Assembly: GCA_030549495.1 (NCBI GenBank)
Contig: JAUIRK010000017.1
Coordinates: 62,001 to 126,000, forward strand
Direction: 5' to 3'
DNA length: 64,000 nucleotides
Source of the DNA: Nectonema munidae
Taxonomy: Eukaryota; Nematomorpha; Nectonematoida; Nectonematidae
Below, one piece after another: positions 24,078 to 37,189 of the stretch (the stretch's first letter is position 1; each line of letters begins with the position of its first letter). The notes under the pieces are model-generated. The model saw only the letters and a program-made list of their open reading frames with translations. It was not told the origin of the DNA and ran no database searches. A program made the position numbers and the translations under genes.

Positions 24078-26375
24078 CACTGGTCAACAATTTTTTACTT
24101 TCTGAATGTTGTCTAGATTTCTACAAGTGAATTAGGGTATTCTGGTACTGCTGAATCAGGAAATGGCATCCGTTCCTCTCTATCAGGTCCGGTTTTTGTG
24201 CTAAGTTGATTTGAAAAAATCAGATCTTGTGACAAAATCAATTACATTTTTGTGGCATTATCAGCTGATTTTTGTCAACACATATCATCCTAAACATGTT
24301 TTTAAGAAAAAAAATGTTTTGCCAACAACATTTATTGATTACATGATAGAAACATCGATTACTGTCATCTGAATGGTGGGCATTGATAAAGGTAAGTACA
24401 AGTAAATTGCATGTTGCGTCACCACTGTTCAAACTTCAGGGCTTGAACTTCCGTTTCTTCGAACTCCTGGAATGTTCAGCGGCAGGGAGATCTCTCATCA
24501 TATTCCAAAAGTAGTCAGCCATCATGACTGCGTCCCAGCGACCCTGATACCTGGTCTCCATCTCCTTCATGTCCTGATGGAATCTCTCCCCCTGCTCGTC
24601 ACTCATTGAACCCAGGTTCTCAGGAAACCGGTTCATATGTGAAAATAGGTAGTGCATCTTGATGCTCATGTTGCAGCCCAGGTTTCTGAAAGCAGTCAGC
24701 ATGTTGTTGACAAGTTCTGCGTAGTTTCTGGGCTTATTGTTGCCAAGAAAGTTCTTCACTACCAAAACAAATGTCTTCCACCCTTCCAGTTCCACTTCGT
24801 TCATTGAATTTTTGAACTCTGAATCTCTGATAAGCTGACGGATCTGAGCACTATCAAAGATGCCAGCTTTCAACTTCCCCCATGGCCAATCCTGGAAAAG
24901 CCTGGCACAAGTAAGTGAAGCAGAGCCTTGGTGAACTGCTTGATTAAGCCGAGTTTGATGTGCAGCGGTGGGAAGAGTATTCTGTCTCTGTCCACCAGAG
25001 GGTCGTTGATGACGTTCCTTTCTTTGCATGGCACCAATTCCTCCCGCACAGGCCAGTCCTTCTTCGTGTAATGCTGAGCACGGTCCCTACTATCCCACAT
25101 GCACAGAAAATATGGGTACTTGGTGAAGCGAGACTGTTGTCCCAACAAAAAGTTCACCATCTTCAGGTCAACACAAATAAACAACTTATGCTGATCATAA
25201 CCAATTTTCTCCAGCACATACTTCACCGCTTCGTACTTCTCCTTCAGTGTAGTCGAGTGAGCGATGGATATAGAGGCAAACTGGTACTGTGGCACTCCAA
25301 GCTTGAGCAGAAGCTGCGCAATATCAGCACAGTACACCAAGTCCTTCTCTTCAGAGAAAAAACGGAGGTACTCTTGATGCCTGTAGCGGAAGAAGCTGAT
25401 GCGAGCACTGTCAGAGGAGGTTTTTTTCCTTCAATCTGGATGCCAACAGTTCGGCACAGTCCTTTGACAAGCTGAGGTCGCGAACTAGATCATTCAATTC
25501 CTTTTGGGAAAATGGATGTGGAACATCATCTTCAAGAACCATTTCTTCTTCTTCATGTCCTTCAACACTGGAGGCATCTTCGTCACTAATCTCAGGAAGT
25601 TCGCCGAAGATAGGCACTGGAATTGCATCACAATGAGCTACAGGACGACGTGCTGATTGAAGATCAGGATACTTGAGGCTGCGCCCGTTCTTTCTGTTGA
25701 TTCCAGACACATCAACAGCGCAGAAGTAGCAGTCAGTGACATGGTTTGTTGGCTCCCTCCAAACCATAGGAATTCCAAACTTCAGACTCCTCTTGCCGTT
25801 GGTCCACCCAGGCAAAGTTTCGGTGCATGCTTTGCACACCATGTGTGGCGCCCAAGCTTTATCCTGGTCACCAAGTTTAATACCAAAATAAGCATGGTAA
25901 GCCTGCCTTATGTAACTTGTGATTGGCTTCCTATTAGGAGCAATGGTGTATTCTCCACATATGTAGCAAAACACATCGGGCTTATTTCTGCACGATCTTC
26001 TGGTCGAAGCCATATCATTCATCCACAAAACAAAAATAGGTACAAATTAGTCATAAATTGGCGCATGTAGGTATTGTACATTCTTCAGAGTTCGTTATTT
26101 CAAGAAATACAACTTTTTACCTGAATACTTCTTGTCATTAAAATAATTATTTCCAATCAAAACAATTATTTGACATGACATTTTACCCCCACCAACTTCT
26201 TCTAAAATGTTCCACACATGCGTACATGTGAACAAAAATGTAAAAAACGACATGTGGCCATATCTCAAAAACTTGACCTGATTGAACAAAACTAATGTGA
26301 GTTTTGGATTCAGCGCATCAGACTCGTCCTAAATCAGCTTAAAAATGCAGACAACAAATTTGTTGTTGACCAGTG
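24078..26375 (-). mobile_element. TIR element (CACTGGTCAACAA ends) carrying an orphan protein
   Basis: The left end CACTGGTCAACAA (24078-24090) and right end TTGTTGACCAGTG (26363-26375) are perfect 13-bp inverted repeats bounding a single minus-strand coding region. No clear target duplication is seen (flanks tta and atc). CACTG ends recall the CMC (CACTA/Chapaev) group, but this is only a resemblance. The coding part is strikingly GC-richer than its surroundings. Confidence 0.8.
24436..26013 (-). pseudogene. Orphan zinc-cysteine transposon-like protein, frameshifted
   Basis: Start chosen at MASTRRSCRNKPD (ATG 26013-26011). The N-terminus has three Cys pairs (CYIC, CKAC, CYFC) suggesting zinc binding. 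An acidic linker leads to FICVDLKMVNFLLGQQ, then a YPYFLCMWDSRDRAQHYTKK core, PPLHIKLGLIKQF, FLGNNKPRNYAELV, EQGERFHQDM and a basic end KKRKFKP. I recall this motif set as a multicopy protein of unknown function in many arthropod and other invertebrate genomes. Frameshifts near 25430 (A-rich run) and near 24900 break it; the intact protein would be about 520 residues. The inverted repeats around it support a transposase role, which is inferred. Confidence 0.75.
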
Positions 26376-29250
26376 ATCAATAGGGAAGAAATTCGCCGAA
26401 ATTTGAAAAACAACAAAGATTCATTGCCGATAAAATTTTCCTATTGCTGGTGAAAAATCCTATCACCGATTCTTATAGAGGAAAAGCACTGCGGTGTGGC
26501 TAATTTATATATTCAAATGCATTTTTATCATTTTTTAATAATTTTGCTTCTATTTAGCAAATCTACCTTTTTCTATTTGATCATGATGGTAATCAATTAT
26601 ATATATGTCAATGGCTAATTTGCAGTTATTTCGCCATTACATTGTCTTTTTATCCAAATCGATAAAATACGTTTCTTTCTTCCTGATATAATTAATGCTT
26701 CTATCGATGTCATCAATAAGGATGGGACTAAATCTATATTCAAGCCGAGATGAGATCAAATTTACTAAAAGCTCTCATAATAATTTGTAAATTTTTTAAA
26801 AAATAACCCAATAGATGGGAAAATTAAAAAAAAATTGTTTTAAAATCGCATGGTAAAAGATTGCTTGCTTACTAAAGAAGAAGCAGCTTTAAGCCACGTG
26901 TCTCGATTTATACTCCTTTGTTTTGACTATAAATTCGTTATTGGTTGGTATAGTATTTACGTAATTTCTCCTGAGTCAAATTTTACTTTTAATCTTATGA
27001 TGATCTTTCTTCTCTACATTCATCAAAAATTCATTTTTCGCAATCTGTTTCGAAAAAACCTTTTTCAGACATTTTTTTTCACCGAATTAAAAGGATCCAT
27101 AGCTTTCCTATTAAAAGAGAATTTTTGGTGATCTTAGGTTTTTATCCGTATCAATGATATGAACATATTACTTTGGATATTTATTAACCAATCCTTCTTG
27201 ACAATTCATATGGTTACCATAAATCATTAATAATCCTATTTTTCCAATTACAAAATATTGTGTACCTTCATCATCTAAAAGAATCTCGTTCACAGGAAAG
27301 TAAAAAATATCATTTTTGATGAAATTTATTTGCAAACTTCATCATCAAAAAACACTAAGGAGTTTTTGCGAAGTACGTAATCAACTACCAACAAGTAATG
27401 TTTTAGGAAAAAGCAAAATTAGTAAGGGTAATTTTCGAAGCCATTTTTCATAGAAGGGGGGGGGGGGCTAGGCCCATGAGCCCCCCCCCCCCTCCTTTGA
27501 TCCGCCACTGTTCTGTATTTACGATTTTTAGTTCAAATTGTTTTTTCAAATTTAAAATTGTTTTTTAGTTCAAAATTCTCTTTTTAAATTCAAAATGGCC
27601 TTTTTTAAATTCAAAAATGTCTTTTTATTCTTTTAGAATATTTTTACAATTTAAGTTAATTTTTGAAATTCTTCCATATGCAATTACATGCAAACATTTA
27701 TTTTACATTTTAGTTTTTATTTTATATCATTTCGTTTTTCATATACTTTTGTAATTTTTTGCAGTTATTATTTGTTAACATTTATTTTAACATTTTTAAT
27801 TTTTTTCAAAAATGTTAAAATATTTTCTGGTAGATTTGAATACGCTGATTTCAATTCTGAAGGTTATTCTTTGCGAAAAAAATTATTTCTCAATTTTTTC
27901 GCAAGTCAAAATTTGGGATTTTGATATTTAACCTCAAAATTTTTTAAATAAAAAAATGATAATTTAATTTTTGTTTGCATATTCTTATTCAGTATAAAAT
28001 TCTCTACAAATTAAACTATAAAACATGAAAAAATAATGATATTTAATTTTCCGAAAAATTCGCCTACACCCGCAAAAAAGTATAAAAAAATTTTTTTTCA
28101 CATTTTTTAAATCGTAATATGTTTATATATTAAGTATATTTAATGAATGTGGAAAAAAATAGAAAAAAAAATGTAATTATTTATTTTACATACTAAAATA
28201 TTGTGAAAATAGCAAAATTTTACATATTATTCAATGTCTTATAAATTTTTATTTTATTTTTTGAAATAGGTAACAGCATGAAAAATGTAGGAAAAAGGAT
28301 GCTCTTTAAGTTAGGCATGGTTTAAAATGTTTTAAAAAAAATTCTAGCATAAAGTTTTCTTTGAAAATTAAAAATTTTAACACAAAAAATCAGAAAAGTT
28401 TTTAAAAGATATATTTTGAACTCAAAAAACAATTTTTAATTTAAAAGACAATTTGAACTTAAAGAAGACAAATTTGAATTAAAAAAGACAATTTTGAATT
28501 AAAAAAAAGACTCATTTGAATTTGAAAAAGACAGATTTGAACTAAAAATGGTATAAATTAGAACTAATTATAAAAATAAATCTTCCAACGACTGTTTGTT
28601 TTTAGAACTTAATCGTTTTGATGAAATTTTTTGAATTAATCGTTCATTACAAAAATCCCAAAACTCTGCTTTTTTATAAAGTTTATGAAAAAACCAAGTG
28701 TTTTGAAAATTTATTTTTATGAAATAAAAGATATCTTTCAAATATTTGTATTTTTACACGGAAAATTGATAAAATTTCAAAACAATTTGAATTAAAATTT
28801 TCCCAAAAAAATTGATTTTTATAATAGATGGCGTTAAGTTTAAAATTGCTATCATTGTTGATTCATAAGGTTTTCAAGTCAATAAATAAATAGCACATTT
28901 TTCAAGTCATATGATTCTAATAGTCCTAGTTCAAATGAAAATAATTTTTGCTGTGCAAAATTTTATTACTCTTACATATATAGTTTCATGGAACAAAGTT
29001 CGATACCAATCAGACGCCACGAGTTGCACTTTTATATGCGCATCGTCGTAACCTGTAAAATACTTGTGTTAACCTTTGCCAAATACAATCAGTTTCAGTA
29101 CGTCAACAAGCGTAAGACTTCTCATAAGTAATGATTTCATATAGGAGAAAGAGTGTAAGTAAATTAATACACATGATATGTAAAGAATATATATACAAGT
29201 ATGACGTGTCAGAGATTTTTGTTGCTTCTTTCTCACCACATCAAAAAAAG
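26376..29250. other. Very AT-rich non-genic stretch
   Basis: No exon recognised. Includes the G12/C12 paired tract at 27456-27492 and, at 27520-28560, many repeats of ttcaaatt/aatttgaa-type words with homopolymers. The open frames at 26850 and 27688 look like chance. Confidence 0.5.
27456..27510. repeat. G12...C12 hairpin next to a ccactg end
   Basis: Twelve G (27456-27467), ctaggcccatgag, then twelve C (27481-27492), followed by tcctttgatccgccactg. In reverse the last part reads cagtggcggatcaaagg, a common hAT-like MITE terminus. The opposite terminus was not found. Confidence 0.5.
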
Positions 29251-29317
29251 CTCTTGATCCTATATTCGTAATAAGATATTATGATAAAATATTACGATAT
29301 TACGATTTAAATTAGAT

Positions 29318-29444
29318 TTTAAATATATCGTTGGCTCCCCTTACTTTTAAAATGGAAAGAGAAACCTAGTCTTTAATAATTAATTTTTTATCAAATTATG
29401 CACATACGAAACTAAAAGTAAGGGGAGCCAACGATATATTTAAA
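29318..29444. repeat. Perfect 32-bp inverted repeat with 63-bp spacer
   Basis: Arms 29318-29349 and 29413-29444 are exact complements; the core is tcgttggctccccttacttt. The GC-richer core stands out in the AT-rich flanks. Could be a small MITE or a hairpin; no coding capacity. Confidence 0.8.
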
Positions 29445-29459
29445 AAGAATAAATATTTT

Positions 29460-29825
29460 TTGATTTGAACATTTTTCGATTCTTTGATTATTCGACAAAT
29501 ATAATATTTAAAATCGTGCAAATTGCAAAGTATAGGTAATAACTTTTGTAACATCGTATGAGGTAGCAAAATATGAACAGAAAGTTTGATATTTTTTGAT
29601 TTTTTAAAGAATATTTTTCGATTCTTTGATTACCGAATTTTATTTTGATTATTTGACAAATATAATATTTAAAATCGTGCAAATTGCAAAGTATAGGTAA
29701 TAACTTTTGTAACGTCGTATGAGGTAGCAAAATATGAACAGAAAGTTTGATATTTTTTGATTTTTTAAAGAATATTTTTCGATTCTTTGATTACAGAATT
29801 TTATTTTGATTATTTGATAAAATAT
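29460..29825. repeat. Tandem repeat, 161-bp unit
   Basis: Words such as ataatatttaaaatcgtgca recur at 29501 and 29662, and atatttttcgattctttgat at 29611 and 29772 (spacing 161). The first unit lacks about 19 bp (spacing 142). About two and a third copies, nearly identical. Confidence 0.85.
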
Positions 29826-29832
29826 ATTATAT

Positions 29833-30182
29833 AGGTTGGAGATGAATTATCGCGGTATACAGGTTGGAGATGAACCAACGTAGTATACAGGTATAATGTA
29901 TATAGGTAATAACTTATGTACCATCGTCTCCCCGAATGAGGTATATCAAATCTTACATCTAGCAGAATGTGAACAGAAAGTTGAACATTGTCTCACTAGT
30001 TATTTGTACATGGAATAGAAACCATCGTAGTATACAGGTTGAAGATGAATCATCCTAGTATACAGGTTGGAGATGAATCATCGTAGTATACAGGTTGGAG
30101 ATGAATCATTGTAGTATATAGTTTGGAGATGAATGATCGTAGAATACAGGTTGGAGAAGAATCATCGTAATATAGGGGTTGG
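29833..30182. repeat. 28-bp minisatellite in two clusters
   Basis: The unit gatgaatcatcgtagtatacaggttgga repeats with period 28 (phase marks at 30044, 30072, 30100) across about 30020-30182. About two divergent units lie at 29833-29899. The minus-strand open frame through it is a by-product of the repeat. It lacks the spacer/repeat alternation of CRISPR. Confidence 0.85.
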
Positions 30183-31859
30183 ATCTTTATGTATTTATAT
30201 ATAAAATTTAAACTCGTTTGAATATGACATCTACTGTGCATAAAGGAGATTTAATAAGAAAATCGTTTATTTTATAAATATAATAAAGATTTCATTATGT
30301 AGGTTGATACTGAATTTGTTCAGTCAAAATATCTACCCTCGGTGAAGTTTTGGACCAAGCACATCATAAAACATGTTCGTGATCAAGTTAATTTCTTTTC
30401 TTAAATTTTATTTGAAGTAAAGTTGAAAATGCTAATTAGCGCATGTGTGTTTAAAGAAAAGGCATAAGAATTCTCAGCATTGCTTTAGATAAGTTTGGAT
30501 ATTTATGTTATTTTTTTGTCCAAAAGTCTTTTACAACAACTATTATTTATGAAATCAATAAATCATTTTGATAACATTCCGGAAATTTTTCAAATTTTAT
30601 TTCAAATGCGTTTTTGAGTAATGTATGGAATGTTTGACATTTGTTTGGAAAATATGATATCATTTTCTTTAATGATTAATTTCAATTAAAAAAACATATA
30701 TATAATTTAATCATCTTTCATTTTAAAAGACAATATTTTTCGTCAAAATAAAAAATATGAACATTTTCCTTAATTAAAAGATTATAAGTGATTAAAATTT
30801 TAAATAAATTAACCAAATAAGTGATTTTTGTTAAATATTTTGTCATTAAAAACTTATAGTTGCATTTTATTTTATAATTTACACTTTCTTTTTTTATGAC
30901 ATTGATGGTCAAACGGCTTATTATTCATCAAAAATATTTTATTTCTGCTTGAAACAATAAAGAAATTATATTCGACGCTAATAAATATGTGGTCAGAGAA
31001 AGATAATTTGTCAAGTATCTTCCAACTTTATATATAGCTTTTCATCTTACTATTACAAAAGGTCAAGTCAATAAGTGAAGTCAAACTGCAGTCCGTTATA
31101 ATGCTCTGAAAGGTAGGTTCTTTGTTTTTGTCAACAAGAAACCTTTCAAAGGTAACAAGATTTCTAAAAAGAAATTCTCTTCTGGTATTCAACTTTATGT
31201 CCCAGAGGTTTAGTGTTAGAAATGACGATAAAGGAAAGGACTTCTTTTTTTCAAATTACTTGAGAGAAGTAACTCTATTAAAGAATTGTTGGTGGGATGT
31301 AAATAGGCTGAGACAAAGTAGAATATAGAATTATCAATAGAGATGGAGATAACAGAAAAACGAGAAAAAAGACAAACTTCAAAGTTATAAGAGATTATAC
31401 CAAAAAACTCTTAATTTTTTCAAATTAATGTAAAGTGTATAAATCATTATTTAAAAGCTATAAAAGAGTCTATGAAAGTCAAAGTTTTTGGAAGAGAGCT
31501 TTAACATTTTGGCTTTTAAATGCAGTTCCCCAAGTATTGACTCTGACATGTTTAACAGAAAGATTATACACAGATCCAAATGGGTAAGCATTTATTTTCT
31601 AAAACTAATAGCCGAGCATTATTAATATTATTGATGTCAAGTTTAATCTTTGCAGTATTTATTAAGTTTACAATTTTGGACTCAGAAATGGGAAGAGAAG
31701 CAACTTGACCATAACTAGGTCTCTTAGTAGCAAGTTTGTTTATGATTCTAGATTGGGCTTTAATCATTTCACTCATTTGAATGAAAATTAGGGTTTTAAA
31801 ACCATTAAAATTTTACCTACAAACGAAGAAGTATTTTTGCAATAATCATAGAATTATAA

Positions 31860-32014
31860 AGGTAAAGGGATAAAGGTACCTTAGGGTTTTTTCATCGAGA
31901 AAGCACAATTGCGCCGCTTGTATCAAACTATGAGAGAGTAGGCTTGATGCGGGATCGAACCCAAGACCATGAGTTATCGAAACCCAGTACCTAACCAACA
32001 TTACTCACGCCCCC
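31860..32014 (-). mobile_element. tRNA-derived SINE, family A
   Basis: Minus-strand copy: gggggcgtgagtaatgttgg head, B box gggttcgatccc, tail ending in ggtacctttatccctttacc. A near-full-length copy. Confidence 0.82.
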
Positions 32015-34260
32015 ATAAATATGTATAACAATACTCATTTATTATGTTTAACACACGAAGCATCAAAATCTATATCCATTTAAAAAATATTACAAAAATA
32101 GAATTAGGTAATTAGTTAGTTAAGTTAAGTTAAGTTTATTTAATAAATTTAAAATTTTACATACACACACAATGAGGAAAATTTTAACTTTTGGGTGGGG
32201 GAGTGTGATGGTTTTTATGAAGAGGGTGAAAAGGGGGTAAGACTCATCCTCCTCCCTCTTTTATGTGTATGTTTATTTATATTTATTTAATATATTATTA
32301 ATTAATTAAAAATAAAAAATTATTTTTTTTGGTTAAATGTGGGGGGGGGGGGGGGGGGAGAGGAGTTTTAAAAAAAAGGGGGGGGGAAAAAAATAATTAA
32401 TGTAAAGCAAGAAGAGTAATCAAAAGAAAGAAGGGAAAAGAAAAGACAAAAAAATAAAAAACAACTTTTAATAAATGAGAAAAAATAATAAAAAATTAAA
32501 TGTATAATATAATAAGCAGATGTTTTATTTTTTGGGTAATAATTTTGAATTAAAATTTTTTTTTTCAATTTTTTAAGTCTTTTTTTGTCATTTCTCGCTC
32601 TATTAAGTTATTTTTCGTTTTATACGTAAGTCAGTTGTCAAAATTATTATTTGATTTCAAGTCATAGAACTATATAGTCATCTTCATAATAAATCAAAAT
32701 TTTAAATTCTAATTTATTTGTTAATAAAATTACTTGCTAAATTTCTATGTAGGAAATTTAAAAAAATTTTACTGGTATAATATGAATTAAGAAAAATTTT
32801 TAAACCAATAATCTACCTGAGATACTTTTCTGTTATCTAAAAAACTAATTCTAATAATCGCCTTCTAATGAAAAAATTCTTCTTTCAATTTTAGAAAATA
32901 TCGTCTGCTTTTTCAAAAAAAATTTTTAGAGTGAGGGGGGGGGGAGATAACAGAAAAGTACCAGATTTTCTTCATGTCTAAATACCGAAACCGATTTGAG
33001 CAATGAGTTTATTTGAGGCAAATTGAAAAAGATCAGATAGATTGGAAAACTTTATTAACTTTCATTAACAATAAGCGTAGAGTGCGAAAGGGCAGGCTGT
33101 TTTTATCAAAGATTCGTTCTCGATTATCACTAAAAACCTTAGAGGCCTTATCGTTTTTAAAGTCATATTGTTCTTATTTTTATAATTTATCTCATCTTTA
33201 AGACAAATTTTGGCCAAACTTCTTTTCTAATTTCAATTGCTTTAATAGGTAATAAAAGTTATTTAACATATGTTTTTGGTATTATTTAATAGTCAAAAAA
33301 TATATTAAAGCCTCTAAAAACTGACAAAACATCTGTACGGGGATTTACCAGTAATGGTATTTTTGAACCCTAGTTCTTTTATCGATGCAGATTGGCCTTA
33401 AATTGAGGACTTCTGGCATGCTTTGTAACTAGTGACACGGCTGGTTGAAAATTAATGGTTTTTATAAGTGTTTTTCATTTTGTCACGCTTGTCATTTTCG
33501 GTACTGGGTGAATGGCTCACTCCCAAAACGTTATTTTAACGTTCTGCGAGGCAATTTGAGTACGGAAGATGCTCCTTAATTGAAGTGAAAAATGGTTTTT
33601 TCTTTTTCTTTTTTTTTCTCATAAAAACATATTAATATTTTCTTTTTTTTTGTTTTTTACCTCAAATATAAAAAAAACCAATTAAATTTTTTCAAAATTT
33701 ATTAATTTAAATATTCTTTTAATTAAATTTTATAAAAAACTTCCAAAATAGCGTTTAAAACATAATAATGTTTTCCATTTTCGACGTACTCTCGTATGAA
33801 AAATACCACAATGCAGCAGCTTCAATTTTATAAAGAAAGTGACCTTGAAAATTTATTTATGCTTTCATTAACATTCTTCCGATTTCTTGTACTCTTACAG
33901 ATGTTATTACTTTACCAGTACCATGTTAGTGTTTTGTCTTGTGTCTTGTAAAATTTATCAGATTGATAGGATCTTCTTTGTAAAAATATATTAATTTTTC
34001 AAGCATTAACAATAAACCTATTTAGAATATTTGTTATACCAACCCATGGTTATATCTTGCATCTGATAGCTATGGTATAAGTACTTATAGCCTTAAATCA
34101 ACTCCATCCATTCTAGAAGAATAATTTCTAAAGGCATGCGATTTTCATTTAATTTAACTTTTTTTCATAAACCTCTTCCTCTTTTAACGTTTTTGAACAT
34201 TTTAATCCCATCATCATACTTTCTTTAAATGTTTTCTACTTTCTTCTATTTCCATTTTAA

Positions 34261-34376
34261 CCGGTTAACGGCCAGAGTCGACTTTGCAAAAATAAAATCG
34301 TCTGCGTTTATCAATGCTCTAAGTAAATATTCTGCTTTACATTAGATATCGTCTGATTATTCTGGTCGTTAACGGG
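34261..34376. mobile_element. piggyBac-like MITE, 116 bp
   Basis: Flanked by TTAA (34257-34260 and 34377-34380). Inverted ends ccggttaacggccaga and (right, complement) cccgttaacgaccaga match at 14 of 16. Internal words tcgtctgcgttt and tagatatcgtctg are shared with the pair at 47702-47965. Confidence 0.75.
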
Positions 34377-37189
34377 TTAATGCCATTAATAAATTTTTTC
34401 TATCGAATCTAATAGAAAAAACCTCAATCTTTTTATATTTGCTTGTTTAACAGATTAGGAGCTCCTACAATATCATTTTCTTGCATTTTTTGAGCTACAC
34501 CGCATTACACATGATAAATGTTAAACTCATCAGAACGGCATAATATCCATTCCTTATAACCAAATCATATGGGTTTGCCTTTCAAAATATCTTTAAATAA
34601 TGTTCTCTAAAATAATTTACCGTAGCTTCATTAATAGAAAGTCATTTATCTAAATTTTTCCAATTAATATGATAAAGGAAAATAATAAATATTGGAGATT
34701 TCATCTCGAAAACGATCTACTTCCAAAATTTTTATTTTTATTCGCAACTTTTATTAATAGAATAAAGGTCTCATTTGAAAATATAGTTACCACTTTGTTA
34801 CTTTTTTTTTATGAATGTTCATTATATCTAAACTTGAACGTGTTTTGTTGTGTCATTGAAACTCTTATCCTTGTTTTAAGTCTTTTTTTAAATACCTTTC
34901 TATCTCACCCGCTGTCGTAGTTAAGGTCAACTAAACTCACACTTGTGCATTGACACTAGATTAAGTTCCTGAAGTTGCATATAAAGTCTATTTAATAATT
35001 TCTACACCGTGTCTACTTTTTTTTATAAATCTAGTTCAGATTATGAATTTCATAAATTGTAAATCTTTTCTAATATACACATTTGGATGGACAGGAAAAC
35101 TTTCTAATTAGGAAAAAATTATCAAACTCAATTGTTTTTTCATGTTTCTTGGATAAATCTGTTTTTTTCATGTATAATAATTAACAAGTTTATGACCCTA
35201 ATTCTTTTGAACAAGTGTTCTTTTCAAGACTTGCACTATACTTTTATGTTTCTTTAAAACTAATATCAAGAGTATTTTTTTGAAGATTTTAAACAAAGTA
35301 GTTCAAAATATGAAAACTATCGAGCCATAAGAAAATTAGCAATACAACTTCATGTTTTTGAATGAGATTGGCATAAAGTGATGCTTTTAATACTGGCGAT
35401 GAATTATTTTCATGTTCAACAACGTTTTCTGAAGCTTCAATTATGTGTTCATAATTTCACTAAGAATATTCTAATTGTTTGTATTTTTTAGCTTGACTTA
35501 AAAAAAGCGACAAAATTTCTTATTACATCAATGCCAATTTTAAAACTAATTAGAGGACTAATTAATAACTAAATTTAAGCAATGTGTTACACAATGCATA
35601 AAAACTTCTTTACTCAACTTATTTTTCCAAACCCTGTAGCAACTCCATGATTTATTATATTTTGTAAGTTAACTTAAATTTTTTCAAATGGTCTAAAAAA
35701 ATTTCTAGCATTCGCTTCTGGATTACAAGACTCAGCTCAATAAACGTATTTATTATGAATTAGTTTGATGAGAAGACTATAGATGAGGAGAAAGGTAAAA
35801 TTAAACTTATTCAATCAAAAATGGAAAATTTGACCTCGCACAAATTCAATATAGTCACAGCTTTCAATATATCGAAAAATAAATGTCAGTTGATTTATGT
35901 GTCAGATATCTTAGGTGCTAAATATTTAAACTTTCAGTATCGCTATGCCGAATCAAATATAGAGCCATGCACTTTGGATGTTCCTCGCTATTTTTATCTT
36001 CCAAAGCAGTAGCACTATGATTTCAGTTATTGAACGCGGGTTTAGCAAACAGAGTTATCAACCTTGATGTCTAATATAGTAGCCATTCATGTTTTACAAA
36101 TTCATCATTTCATAGTTTAAGTTTGAACGAAAATCTATTTCATATCATCTCCCTCACCCTTTGTTATGCACTCTTCACGAATTTGAAAGGTTACTATAAT
36201 GATTCTGACATGATCGGAATTCGGTATCTTATTGTTTTAGTATTGTTGATATTCTGACCGGCTTCTTGGATTCAATAAACCTTGAATGTTACGGAGTTAC
36301 CTATTCACCCTTGTCAATAAGAATTTGAGTAGCTATGGCTGTTACATGTGGAGGAGTGCAAGTGGAATCAAATGTGGATGATCTATCTGAACGAATGCGA
36401 TGAATGGCAAGTGTTGCAGTGATGATTGTGGATATTAATTTTATGCCTAAAGGAATTGTACTAGTAACTAACATGATATTAATGATATTAATTTAGTCTT
36501 TATCATCTGCAGCTCGCTTTCTATTTTGTGCTTAACTCAAAACTATATTTCATATTGAGCTGGAAATATCAGTTGAAATGGTATTTTTGCTTAGTTTAAA
36601 TGTTAAAAAATGGTAATATATACAGATATTTAAGGACCCGTATCCTCCTAGCCCCCACCAAGTGCATATCTGGTCCATGTGTTAAGATGCCTCCTCTCCT
36701 CTTGTCTATAGGATATGTGCCACAAATTAGCTATTTTAAAGTCTGTTCGTATTAGCGCATCATATCAGAGTAGTGGAATTGGGAAAATATTTTGCGCTGC
36801 AACTTCTGTCCATGTCAAGTCAGCGTGACAACCATTTTGCCTGTCCTTGTTCCATTTGCTTCTACCTTCAAGCGTGAGGAGGAAAGAAAACTTATAAATT
36901 TAAAAACAAGAAATAGAGACAGATTGCATGCTATAGATGACATGAGACATGATCCAACAAACATTAGGCCGTAAATTTTGAAGCTTGCTGCTCAATTACA
37001 ACTGTATATATCCCACTAATTCAACTAATTATCTCTTGAAACCTAAAAATTTTAGATCATATGTTTGTTTCCTTTCCCTTCACAGAAAATAACATTATTA
37101 ATCAGTCTGCGTATAGCAGGGGGTCCGTGGCCTTTTAGCATTTCTCCAAGGAGTCGCACATGCGTAAACGTTGCAAAACACTGATTTTT

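Noticed and set aside
24960-26070. Plus-strand open frames of 171 and 137 codons
   Set aside because: Shadows of the GC-richer orphan protein on the minus strand.
30020-30182. Possible CRISPR-like array (regular 28-bp repeats)
   Set aside because: Units are directly adjacent with no unique spacers, and the host is clearly a eukaryote; this is a minisatellite.
33013-33201. Small plus-strand frame (KTLEALSFLK) resembling a hAT C-terminus
   Set aside because: Resemblance limited to a few residues, with no supporting core or termini.
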